A stretch of 64,000 bases of DNA from an uncultured Clostridia bacterium (GTDB lineage: Bacteria; Bacillota; Clostridia; Christensenellales; Pumilibacteraceae): NCBI GenBank assembly GCA_944362615.1, contig CALVTM010000003.1:62001-126000 (forward strand). Reading direction: 5' to 3'. The notes beneath the pieces were generated by a model. The model saw only the letters and a list, made by a program, of their open reading frames with translations, searched no databases and was not told the DNA's origin. A program made the translations under genes and the position numbers. Positions 24,153 through 32,854 of the stretch are shown here, piece by piece; positions within the stretch are counted from its first letter, which is position 1, and every line of letters begins with the position of its first letter.

Positions 24153-26687
24153 TTATGTCACAAGCGCGGCGATTCCTCTTACAAGGTATGGCGCGGCTAC
24201 AAGGATACAGAAAATGACGATAAGTCCGATAACATAATTCACGATCATCTTCTTTGCCTTTTCCTTGTCCTCATTTTTATGAGCTATCGCAAACATCACG
24301 CCCATAACGATGCTCCACACGCCAGCCGTGGCAAGAAACACCCATATCATATAAGGGCTGTACTGCGCGAACAGATATTCGACGTAGTTTGTTACCTTTT
24401 CGGTCTGATTGCCCAAATCCTGAACATAGGTATTTCCGCAGATCGTACAAGTATAGGTGCGCTTTGTGCTTCCGTCCTCCCGTTCTTCGTCCGTGATCAT
24501 ATAGTTATGCCCGGTTTTGGGAATGACGCTCGAATACTCTTCACCGCATTTTTCACATCTGTGGTGCCGTTCGCCGTCCTGTGTGCACGTTGCGTTTTTT
24601 ACGATTTCGCTGACATAGACGTGTCCCGACGGCAAATCTCCTTCTTCCATATATTCAAATCCGCACGCGGAACAAGTATAGACCGTCTTGCCGCTCTCCG
24701 TACAAGTGGGCGGTTCTTCCGTTTTAACATAGTTATGTCCGCTCGCCTGCGTGTAATCATCCCGCTTCGTCGCGCCGCACGCACTGCACTTATATATCGT
24801 GTAACCTTGTTCGGTACACGTCGGGCGGATGACCTCGCTCACCTCGTACTTATGTCCCGTCCCGGCGACGAAATCCTCCCGTTTCGTCGCGCCGCAACTA
24901 CTGCATACATAGATTGTATAACCTTGTTCCGTACACGACGGTGCTACGGTCTTGCTTACAACGTAATGGTGGTCGATTGTGAAGTTATACGTTGCGCTCT
25001 TACCCACGCCGTTGGACAATACAATCGTATGGTCGCCCTCGTCGCGGATCCATGTCCCCTTGTGATACGCTTTTCCGTCCAGCGTTGCTGTCCAATAATC
25101 GCTGTCCCATGTAAAGTAAACGCTGTTATCGACGTCCGATTGCACGAATCTTCCCGCGAGTTCGGCGGCATTGAACAGCACCCACAATTCCGCAGATTTA
25201 TTATTTTGCTCGTCCACGGCGTAAAAATAATATCGTCCGTCCTGCTGTTTATCCGAAATCGTGCAGCTGTCGCCGCTCGTCTGCCATTCGCCGTATTCAT
25301 AGCGATAGTACAGCGTCGCCTTTCCCCCGGCATCCCTCGCCGTTACGGTGAAACTCTGTTCGGCAATCGAGCCGAATTCCGCACCTTCGCAAATAAGTTC
25401 GGGAGCAGTATTATCAAGTGTGATCGTATAGTCATCGGAGCGGTTGCCCGCCACGTCCGTGCAGTAAAAAGAATACGTCCCGTTCGCCGTGAATTGACTG
25501 CTGTTTGATATAACGGCATATCCCACCGCACCCGGCTTCTTCACATACACTTTCGATATACCGGACAAACCGTCTGCGGCTGTAAATTTCACATATTGAC
25601 TCGTCACCGTGCTGCCGCTCGCCGCAGCCTTTGTTCCGCCGTATAATGTTCCCGCGGGCTTGCCTGTATCAAGACAAATCTTACTCTCGTCCGAATATAA
25701 TCCGCTCTTGTCCTGTGCGCGGAAATAATACCAGCCGTTGGTCGAAGTTGACGAGATCGTTGTTCCCGACGTATATGTTTTCCATGTGCTCGAACCCGGC
25801 GTCTTGTATTGCAATGTCTTGATGCCGCTTCCGCTGTCCGAAGCAGTATAGGAAAACGACTGATTTGTATATGACCCGGATGATACCGAACCGATACTCG
25901 TCTTTAATGTCCCGACGGGTTTTGTCGAATCGAAGTACACATAATAGGTCTTTGACTTATTCTGTGCCTTATCATAGGCGTAGAAAGAGTACAGTCCGTT
26001 GGCGCTTCCCGACGAAATCGTTTTGGATGATGACCCCACCGACGAATAATAGCTGCTGTTCGGCGCTTTCATATACAGGCTTTCCACGCCGCTGACGGAG
26101 TCGCTTGCACGAACGGTAAAACTTGACGTAGCATACTTCCCCGTCGTACTCGTCGAAGCTCCGCTGATCGTCGGCGCATTTCTGTCCACATAGAATGTGA
26201 AAGTAATTTTACTGCTTGCATCGCCGACAACACCTGAATAGTCTGAACCCGTCGTCACTTTCAGTGTGTACTTCCCGTCCGACAAAGAAGGGAGCGTATA
26301 TGTAACCGTCTTGGTAGAAGTACGACTTGAATTTCTTGTTTTATCCGCCTTTGAATAAGACGTCGGACCCGAAAGCTCAAAGTCCTTTACATACTTCGTG
26401 TAATAAAAACGTCCCAGTTTTGTACGCTTGTTCAAAACGACATCGACGCGGTTTGGCGCATAATTCAGCGCCGCCCCGTCCGTTATCGTCCCGGAACCGC
26501 TTGCACCGTTGACATACAGATAAATCCCTTCCGCTCCCGTCGCCGTAACATCCAGCTTATACCTTACGCTGCTGCTGTAAGCATACGCTGTCGTATTTCC
26601 CCCGAAAAAGGAAATGCCGCAAAGCAGGCAGCAAAGGCATACCGCCGCAAGCAGCAGGAGCAACACTTTGTTTCTTCTTGCCGTCAT
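24153..26687 (-). CDS. Secreted Ig-like/Cys-repeat adhesin fused to a VirB2-like pilin domain
   Basis: An 844-residue exported protein. Residues 1-36 are a signal peptide ending near TAYAYS. Residues about 160-505 contain at least four Ig-like repeats of roughly 85 residues, each with a DsTkPvGtl-type strand and GwYyFrAqDksG-type ending. Residues 570-755 hold five Cys repeats of the PTCTEQGYTIYKCSACG type. The last 80 residues (two helices, about 779-801 and 812-835) match the element's own pilins: here AIAHKNEDKEKAKKMIVN, in the pilins AVAHRNEEKINARDMVKN, with the same helix-loop-helix spacing and end. Its ATG overlaps the VirB4 stop by four bases, so it is expressed with the secretion machinery. 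A mating-contact adhesin in the channel or pilus is inferred. It takes the position where Gram-positive elements often carry a cell-wall hydrolase. Confidence 0.85.
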   Translation of the reverse strand: MTARRNKVLLLLLAAVCLCCLLCGISFFGGNTTAYAYSSSVRYKLDVTATGAEGIYLYVNGASGSGTITDGAALNYAPNRVDVVLNKRTKLGRFYYTKYVKDFELSGPTSYSKADKTRNSSRTSTKTVTYTLPSLSDGKYTLKVTTGSDYSGVVGDASSKITFTFYVDRNAPTISGASTSTTGKYATSSFTVRASDSVSGVESLYMKAPNSSYYSSVGSSSKTISSGSANGLYSFYAYDKAQNKSKTYYVYFDSTKPVGTLKTSIGSVSSGSYTNQSFSYTASDSGSGIKTLQYKTPGSSTWKTYTSGTTISSTSTNGWYYFRAQDKSGLYSDESKICLDTGKPAGTLYGGTKAAASGSTVTSQYVKFTAADGLSGISKVYVKKPGAVGYAVISNSSQFTANGTYSFYCTDVAGNRSDDYTITLDNTAPELICEGAEFGSIAEQSFTVTARDAGGKATLYYRYEYGEWQTSGDSCTISDKQQDGRYYFYAVDEQNNKSAELWVLFNAAELAGRFVQSDVDNSVYFTWDSDYWTATLDGKAYHKGTWIRDEGDHTIVLSNGVGKSATYNFTIDHHYVVSKTVAPSCTEQGYTIYVCSSCGATKREDFVAGTGHKYEVSEVIRPTCTEQGYTIYKCSACGATKRDDYTQASGHNYVKTEEPPTCTESGKTVYTCSACGFEYMEEGDLPSGHVYVSEIVKNATCTQDGERHHRCEKCGEEYSSVIPKTGHNYMITDEEREDGSTKRTYTCTICGNTYVQDLGNQTEKVTNYVEYLFAQYSPYMIWVFLATAGVWSIVMGVMFAIAHKNEDKEKAKKMIVNYVIGLIVIFCILVAAPYLVRGIAALVT

Positions 26688-29320
26688 TTTTCCTCCGTAT
26701 TCGTTTTATCTTCAAACAATTCCCGCGCGTATTCCCCCGCCTTGATACGGACACACGCCCGTAGCTCCGAACTTCCCACAAAAAACGCCTGCCCCGTTAC
26801 AGCCGAGATGATCATGCACTGTTCCTCCTCGTTGAAACTGTCGCCCGCTTTATAAACGTCCAACACATCTTTCATATCCGGCGCGGCGAGCTTGAAGATG
26901 AACAGATATTGACTGTTCTTGATGATCGCACTCGTCTTGCTTCGCAATTCCTCGTTGGCGTTCCAGTCAGCGATATTCTGCGTCGCAGGGATAAAGCTGC
27001 CGTTGTACTTTCGGATCCGCTTACTCATCTGGTAGAAGAAGTCCAAAGCGATCGGGAACTTCGCGTCGATGAATAAATGTGCCTCGTCGCAGACGATCAT
27101 CGTGTGCAGATTTTTTCCGTATCTGTTCAGCTCCCTTGCGTTGATGACTTCCTGCTCGATAAACCTGAACACCAAGAGCATCTGCGCGTTCGCAACGACA
27201 TTGTTCTTATTTGCAAACAGGCTCTGAAAGTTAAAGTCTATGATGCTCGCGTCCGTTTTCAACGTGGACGGCGCGTTCCAAATATCCGAATATCGCCCGC
27301 TCACAAATTTAGTGAGATACAGTTCCGCCGTGCGCATATCGCGCAAAGTAAGGCTGTCCATACCTTCCTTATCTTTTGCTTGCAGCGTTTCGAGCAAATC
27401 CGAAAACAGCGGGAAGTCCTCCGCTTTGAAACCGGAGCAATCCGTCGTTTCCGTGATACCCTTCCGCTCATACGTTTCCACGACGAGGTTATTGATGAGT
27501 TCTATCACGTCCTGCGACGCGCCGACAAGCACGATCTTGAAAAAGCTCTCCAACATTTTTAGATGCGTATTGAACGTGACGACGGGATCGGCGGGCGTGC
27601 CTTCTTCCGTGAGTATCTTATAGATATGGAACGGATTGATACGTCCCTCCTTTGCGTTGCCCACGTCGATGATGTTTCCTTTCAAATTTCTCGTAAGCGT
27701 CAGATATTCTGCTTCGGGATCGCATACGATCACCCGTGTGTTGTTCGCCCATTCGTTCAGAATAAGGCTTTTCAGAAAGAACGACTTACCCGAACCCGAC
27801 TTACCGATGATCATGGCGTTGGAGTTCTGATACAAGTTCCCCCTTTTCCATAAATCAAAGATGAACGGGTAGCGGTTGGTCTTGTTTTCGCCGAGCATGA
27901 TACCGCCCTTGTCCATGACGAAGATACGCACAAACGGAAACGCTGCCGCAAGCGACGAGCTGTTGATACCGCGCTCGTAGTTTTTCAGGCAGCTCTGCGG
28001 GGCGATGACTGCCGACTTGAACGCTTCGATCTGCAATCCGTACAGCGCGCTTGCCTTAAAGTTACCCGTGAGCATGGCTCGCCTTGTATTCTTTTTATAG
28101 TTCGTGTTGTTCAGGTAGTTATATGCCGTTACCGTAAGCGTGACATCGAACAGGCTCTCGTTCTCCGCCTGCAAACTGTCCAAAAGCGCGTCCATCGTTT
28201 CTTTATGTATTTCGGCACTGTTGGCTTCGCTTGCCTTTTCGGACATGATCTGCTTTGTTTCCATATCCGAAATGCACTTGTCTATCCTGCGTATCGCCTT
28301 ATACTTTTCCACGGGCTTGACGTGCATGACAACTTTCGTGTTGGGGATATTGAACAGCTCTGCGCCCCAAGCGTTCTTAACGCGCAAAGGATAGTCCGCC
28401 ACCGCAAGAATAGACGCTTCCACACCGTCGATCATGTACTTGTTCGCCTTGAACGCGATTTCTTTCGGCTTTACCCATTCGAGCAGTTCCTCGTCCGAAA
28501 GACAACTTGCTTCCCTCTCGTCAAAACAGCGGGAATGACTGTATTTAAGAAACACAGCCGTTTCGCGTTTGCCGAGCAACTTGGTACTCAACCCGCACTT
28601 ATTGATCTCCGACGACACGTTGACTGCCGCATTTTCCAAATCCAATTCGTTCCTGCCATACAGCACGATATAATAATCGGATATGTACTGTTTCCGGATA
28701 TTGTTCAGGCGGTCGATAGCGTCGATTCGCTCGCGCAGGACGCCATCCTTGATAGACTTCACATCGTCCGAATCCATACTCTCACGAACATCGTTCAGCC
28801 GCCCGAAAAGTTCGCCTGCGAAGGCGTCCAGATTTACGGGGCGGTCGATTTTTACGATGTCCGCGCTCTGATTGCCGTCGATAAGTTTTAAGGCGTTGGC
28901 AAAATAATTGATGTCGATGTTCTGCTGCACGGCGTCTTCAATACCGAAGTTCTTTTGGCCGATCTTGATGACCCTGCCGAACGAGCCGCCCGCGTATTCA
29001 ATAAGGCCGTTATCCCTGATGTTTTTGAGCGGAATGAGTGCGTCCACACTCTCCTTTGCCGATTTTGCGGCAGCCGTATATTTCTTTTTGGAGAATAAAA
29101 ATTTTACGTTCTCCAAGATACAGGCGTAGAAGATGCCGTCCTGCGTGGGCATGAACATCACCACACTTACAATGCCGAGTATCACCGCAATCGCCCAATT
29201 CCCCGTTGTGACCGACGCAAAGATGATCGCAAACATGACAAGCGCCACGATGACGTCCGGCATGGAATAGCACTTCCATACCGTATTTTTAACCTTGATT
29301 TTTTTGGGAATGATCCTCAT
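26684..29320 (-). CDS. VirB4-type T4SS ATPase with N-terminal membrane segments
   Basis: An 878-residue ATPase that energises the conjugation channel. Residues 1-75 contain two hydrophobic helices (MPDVIVALVMFAIIFASV and NWAIAVILGIVSVVMFMP) resembling a fused PrgI/VirB3-like component, and no separate PrgI gene is present. The VirB4/TraC domain follows, with Walker A IIGKSGSGKSFFLK (about 502-513), Walker B TMIVCDEAHLF (about 735-745) and the ATQN sensor-like motif. It overlaps its neighbours by ATGA at both ends, showing tight coupling with the VirB6-like and adhesin genes. Confidence 0.95.
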   Translation of the reverse strand: MRIIPKKIKVKNTVWKCYSMPDVIVALVMFAIIFASVTTGNWAIAVILGIVSVVMFMPTQDGIFYACILENVKFLFSKKKYTAAAKSAKESVDALIPLKNIRDNGLIEYAGGSFGRVIKIGQKNFGIEDAVQQNIDINYFANALKLIDGNQSADIVKIDRPVNLDAFAGELFGRLNDVRESMDSDDVKSIKDGVLRERIDAIDRLNNIRKQYISDYYIVLYGRNELDLENAAVNVSSEINKCGLSTKLLGKRETAVFLKYSHSRCFDEREASCLSDEELLEWVKPKEIAFKANKYMIDGVEASILAVADYPLRVKNAWGAELFNIPNTKVVMHVKPVEKYKAIRRIDKCISDMETKQIMSEKASEANSAEIHKETMDALLDSLQAENESLFDVTLTVTAYNYLNNTNYKKNTRRAMLTGNFKASALYGLQIEAFKSAVIAPQSCLKNYERGINSSSLAAAFPFVRIFVMDKGGIMLGENKTNRYPFIFDLWKRGNLYQNSNAMIIGKSGSGKSFFLKSLILNEWANNTRVIVCDPEAEYLTLTRNLKGNIIDVGNAKEGRINPFHIYKILTEEGTPADPVVTFNTHLKMLESFFKIVLVGASQDVIELINNLVVETYERKGITETTDCSGFKAEDFPLFSDLLETLQAKDKEGMDSLTLRDMRTAELYLTKFVSGRYSDIWNAPSTLKTDASIIDFNFQSLFANKNNVVANAQMLLVFRFIEQEVINARELNRYGKNLHTMIVCDEAHLFIDAKFPIALDFFYQMSKRIRKYNGSFIPATQNIADWNANEELRSKTSAIIKNSQYLFIFKLAAPDMKDVLDVYKAGDSFNEEEQCMIISAVTGQAFFVGSSELRACVRIKAGEYARELFEDKTNTEEK

Positions 29321-30573
29321 TCACTTCCTCCCGTATCCGTATTTTCTTCCGCAGACGCAGCATCGCCCGATGCCGCTCCATCGCTTCCATCCGACGGCGC
29401 GGGCGATTCCGTATATCTGTCCTCGCCGTCCGCACATCCTCCGTCGCCCGATTCGCCATTGTCCGATTTTTTAGAGCGGATCTTTTTGGCAATGCCTTTA
29501 CCCGCGCCGACGCCCTTTTTCAGCACCCAGCCGGCAAGTCCGAGCGTTGCAAGCCCGGCAAAGCGCGAACCGTAGTACGCGCTTCTGAGGAACGAACCGC
29601 CGCCGTGCCAATCATCTGCCTGACCGAACAGCCTTGCAAACAACGTCATGCCCGCAGGAATGACCATTGCACCGCCGATGATCATAAAAATAAGGAACAG
29701 CGAATTGCCGAACCCGCCGATACCGTCAATACTCATCTGCGACAGCAACGGCAATATCAGCACAAACACATTGACGGAGAACACCGCGCCGTAGGCAAGC
29801 ACGACTTTTGTGATAAATGTTTCCCGCCATATTTTGAACCGCGCCCCGTCGTCCGCTGCAAGCGTTGACATGGAAACGGGCATGACGAGATACAAAAACA
29901 CGATCTCGAAAATTCTCTTTGCAAGATTGACGATTGCCACGATCATTGCAATACCGAGCGCAATCGACGCGACAAGAGACGGAAAGTACAGAAACTTATT
30001 CGGATCGACCATCCCGTTGCATTTCCAGCTTGTGGGCCATATCCCGAACAATGCCGCATTGTAATCGCCGAAAATGTCGCGCACCGTCAGGGACGATACA
30101 TCAAACTCCGCTTTGGAATAGCCGTTGATCCAATCCCCTGCGCAGGCATCGAACAATGCCGTCGATAATTTTGTCGTGTTCGAGATCTGAAAGATATTCG
30201 CAATGAGTTGCAATACGGAATTTGCGATAAGGATTCCGAGCACCACAACGACGAGCATCGCCATTGTACCGAGTAAGGAAAGAAAGAACTTCCCCACCAC
30301 GCCCGATACCGTGCGGTTGTTCGCCACCATGTTTTTGATAAGTCCGACTATCGCAAAGATACACGAAAGCCCGACCGCAAGGATGAAGATACACCAAAAT
30401 ATCGCTCCGACCGTCGAATCGCCGACGAGCAATTCGATGAGGTTCACCTGCTCGCCGTGGTATGTGACCGTTGCCACGCCGGAGATCGCGGAAAAGATTT
30501 CCATGATGCCGTCGATGAGCTGCAACAGCCATAAAAATAATTGCAAGACAAGTTCCTGCAAAAATATAAGCAT
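29317..30573 (-). CDS. VirB6/TrbL-like polytopic T4SS channel protein
   Basis: A 418-residue integral membrane protein of the kind found between pilin and VirB4 genes in Gram-positive ICEs (resembling Mbov_0396-type proteins). Six or more transmembrane helices occur between residues 55 and 330, including IFWCIFILAVGLSCIFAIVG, LVVVVLGILIANSVLQLIA and IFEIVFLYLVMPVSMSTLAADDG. That last helix-loop is the most conserved part of the family. The final 90 residues are cytosolic, basic and then Ser/Asp/Gly-rich. GGGGGAGGG precedes ATG. Confidence 0.88.
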   Translation of the reverse strand: MLIFLQELVLQLFLWLLQLIDGIMEIFSAISGVATVTYHGEQVNLIELLVGDSTVGAIFWCIFILAVGLSCIFAIVGLIKNMVANNRTVSGVVGKFFLSLLGTMAMLVVVVLGILIANSVLQLIANIFQISNTTKLSTALFDACAGDWINGYSKAEFDVSSLTVRDIFGDYNAALFGIWPTSWKCNGMVDPNKFLYFPSLVASIALGIAMIVAIVNLAKRIFEIVFLYLVMPVSMSTLAADDGARFKIWRETFITKVVLAYGAVFSVNVFVLILPLLSQMSIDGIGGFGNSLFLIFMIIGGAMVIPAGMTLFARLFGQADDWHGGGSFLRSAYYGSRFAGLATLGLAGWVLKKGVGAGKGIAKKIRSKKSDNGESGDGGCADGEDRYTESPAPSDGSDGAASGDAASAEENTDTGGSE

Positions 30574-30597
30574 TGTTTCCCTCCCCCGAAAGCACGA

Positions 30598-30620
30598 GGC
30601 GGCAGAAACATTCCGCCGCC
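30598..30620 (-). other. Hairpin between pilin and VirB6 genes
   Basis: GGCGGC / GCCGCC with an 11-base loop and no T run, in the 73-base gap. Such structures often stabilise a highly expressed upstream segment, here the pilin genes, relative to the downstream machinery; this is inference. Confidence 0.4.
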
Positions 30621-30646
30621 CGCACTTCCGTGAGTTTTATTTTAAC

Positions 30647-30937
30647 TTATCCGACCCACGCGGACAGTCCGTTGATGAGAAGCGGCGCACCCATCGCCAC
30701 TACAAAAATGATCACAATTCCGATGATGAGGTTTTTCACCATATCCCTTGCGTTGATCTTCTCCTCGTTCCTGTGCGCAACGGCAATTCGGATGCCGACG
30801 TATGCGCCCCAGATCACCACCACCGCGGCGAGCGCCATGACAATGTATATCCAGAACGAGTCCATAAGTTCGCTGAGTTTATTGATGATCTCCTGCAAGT
30901 TTTCGTTCAGGCTTGCCGCCAATAAAACATTTCCCAT
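30647..30937 (-). CDS. VirB2-like pilin protein (first copy in the VirB6-proximal position)
   Basis: A 96-residue protein with two transmembrane helices (about 27-50 and 67-90) separated by a short charged loop AVAHRNEEKINARDMVKN, in the style of TrbC/VirB2 pilins and Mbov_0395-type ICE proteins. The N-terminus, LAASLNENLQEIINKLSELM, is amphipathic and has no long signal peptide. It is about 75 percent similar by eye to the next gene upstream. The ribosome binding site GGGGAGGAG is strong, as expected for an abundant subunit. Confidence 0.85.
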   Translation of the reverse strand: MGNVLLAASLNENLQEIINKLSELMDSFWIYIVMALAAVVVIWGAYVGIRIAVAHRNEEKINARDMVKNLIIGIVIIFVVAMGAPLLINGLSAWVG

Positions 30938-30956
30938 TGTTTGCTCCTCCCCTCTG

Positions 30957-31295
30957 TCACGCTTTCAGCATTGCCGCTGCAATGGACGCACCTTCCGCGC
31001 CGGCGTCTGCGCCAACCCATGCGTTCAGACCATTGATGAGAAGCGGTGCGCCGACGGCAATCACGAAAATAATGATGATGCCGATGATAAGGCTTTTGAC
31101 CATGCCGCGTGCGTTGATCTTTTCTTCGTTCCTGTGCGCTACTGCAATACGGATACCCACATACGCGCCCCACACAACGACCACCGCCGCAAGCGCAAGC
31201 ACGATGTACAGCCAGAACGAATCCATGAGTTCGTTCAGTTTTGTTACGATATTGCCCAAATTTTCATTGAGCGTTCCCGCTGCCAATAAATTCAT
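30957..31295 (-). CDS. VirB2-like pilin protein (second copy)
   Basis: A 112-residue paralogue of the adjacent pilin with the same LNENLGNIVTKLNELMDSFW start, two helices and AVAHRNEEKINARGMVKS loop, and an extra Ala-rich C-terminal tail (ADAGAEGASIAAAMLKA). It lies 19 bases from the first copy, so the two arose by tandem duplication. The tail may mark a minor or tip subunit; this is speculation. Confidence 0.85.
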   Translation of the reverse strand: MNLLAAGTLNENLGNIVTKLNELMDSFWLYIVLALAAVVVVWGAYVGIRIAVAHRNEEKINARGMVKSLIIGIIIIFVIAVGAPLLINGLNAWVGADAGAEGASIAAAMLKA

Positions 31296-31316
31296 TTCCG
31301 TTTTCTACCTCTTTTT

Positions 31317-32843
31317 TTAATTTTTATCCTTTTTGTTTTTCTTCTTGATAACGATAAACACGGCGACGCCGCCGGCAGCCAGCACGATAAGCACAACGAT
31401 GAGGATGACGCCGAGCGAAGAATTGTTTTCAGGTTTTGTATCTTCCGCGGGCTTTTCTTCGCCCTGCTCTCCTTCGTCCGGATCTTCATCGGGGAGTTCT
31501 TCGCCTCCGCCTTCGCCCTCGTCGGGTTCGGCAGGCGTATCGGGTTCATCGGGCTGCTCCGAGCCTTCCGCACGGAGTTCAAAATAGTACAGCGGCTCGC
31601 CGAACGAATCCGTGACCGCTATCTCGTAATACCCCGAAAACGCCGAATAATCGTAAATATTCCCGTTCGTTGCCGTTAAAACGTGCTCGTTTCCGTTCTC
31701 GTCAAGCGCAATGACCTGCAAAACCTCGTCCGAAATCTCGCCGCACTCGCAGAAATAATCGACCGTAAAGGTCATATTTTCTTCATCGAGCGTCACTTCT
31801 GCCGTGAAATAATGCGTATGTGCCTGTTCGTCGTCTTCATCGGGCGTATCGGGTTCGCTTGGTTCCTTATCACCGCCTTCATCCGACGTTTCGGGCTGAT
31901 CGGGTTCTTCGCTTCCCCCGTCATCGGGATTTACAGGCTCTCCGTTTTCATCCGGCACATCCGTCGTTTCGTCACCGCCGTCAGGTTTTTCGGGTTCGTC
32001 GGGATTTGGCGTATCCGCATAGCCGTTATCCCCGCTCGTCACGAAATCGGAAACATAACTGTAATCGCACCGCGCGCAGATATGAAGCGTATAACCGATC
32101 TGCCCTTCCGCTGCTTGCTTATGTTCCTCCGTAAAATCGTGACCGAGCGGCGAAACGTAATCGGTTACATATCTGTCCGAACAGTTCGCGCAAGTATGCT
32201 CGATATATCCGTAAGACACGCAAGTCGGCTCAACCGTATTTTCCGCGTAATCATGCCCCGTCGCTTGGGTATAATCGGAAACATACGAATACTCGCATAC
32301 GGTACAGGTAAAAGTTGTATGCCCGCCGTCCGTACACGTCGGCGCAAGCATGTCCGTTTCGTATGTATGACCGAGCGCTTCCACGCGGGTATCCGCATAA
32401 GAATACCCGCAAACCGTACAGGTATGCGTGGTGTAACCCGCTTCCGTACACGTCGCGGCAGTTACTTCGTCCTGATAATCATGACCGAGCGCGGCGGTAT
32501 AATTGTCCGTGTACTCATATCCGCAAACGGTACAAAAGTGCGTAGTATAGCCCTCGTGCGTGCAAGTGGGTTGCACCACGACTTCCGAATAGGCGTGCTC
32601 CGCTCTGTCCGTGTAATTATCCCTATAACTCTCGCCGCAGAGCGTACAGGTGTATTCCGTGTATCCGCCCGAAGTGCAATCGGGCAAGTGTACGATCCCA
32701 TCGCCGTACTCATGCACGCAGACTTCCTCGGCAGACGCCGCCGAAGCCTGCGTGCCGGACGCCATTCCCGTCAAAAGAAATACTGCCGCGAACATCGCAA
32801 CGCCCGCGAGCAGTACCCAAAGCTTGTGTTTGATTTTCTGCAT
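31317..32843 (-). CDS. Membrane-anchored surface protein with Cys-rich repeats
   Basis: A 508-residue exported protein. Residues 1-37 are a signal peptide. Residues 40-270 hold about six repeats of 35-37 residues with the pattern PTCT--GYTTH-CTVCGY-Y---T-ALGHDY, each with a CxxC. Asp/Glu/Pro-rich linkers lie at about 275-340 and 430-470 and flank a small folded region (HYFTAEVTLDEENMTFTVDY). One C-terminal helix (476-500) and a basic tail KKKNKKDKN anchor it; there is no LPxTG. AGAGGAG precedes ATG. Its repeats are the same type as those in the adhesin-pilin fusion encoded in this locus. A role in mating contact is inferred. Confidence 0.85.
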   Translation of the reverse strand: MQKIKHKLWVLLAGVAMFAAVFLLTGMASGTQASAASAEEVCVHEYGDGIVHLPDCTSGGYTEYTCTLCGESYRDNYTDRAEHAYSEVVVQPTCTHEGYTTHFCTVCGYEYTDNYTAALGHDYQDEVTAATCTEAGYTTHTCTVCGYSYADTRVEALGHTYETDMLAPTCTDGGHTTFTCTVCEYSYVSDYTQATGHDYAENTVEPTCVSYGYIEHTCANCSDRYVTDYVSPLGHDFTEEHKQAAEGQIGYTLHICARCDYSYVSDFVTSGDNGYADTPNPDEPEKPDGGDETTDVPDENGEPVNPDDGGSEEPDQPETSDEGGDKEPSEPDTPDEDDEQAHTHYFTAEVTLDEENMTFTVDYFCECGEISDEVLQVIALDENGNEHVLTATNGNIYDYSAFSGYYEIAVTDSFGEPLYYFELRAEGSEQPDEPDTPAEPDEGEGGGEELPDEDPDEGEQGEEKPAEDTKPENNSSLGVILIVVLIVLAAGGVAVFIVIKKKNKKDKN

Positions 32844-32854
32844 TTTTCTCCTCT

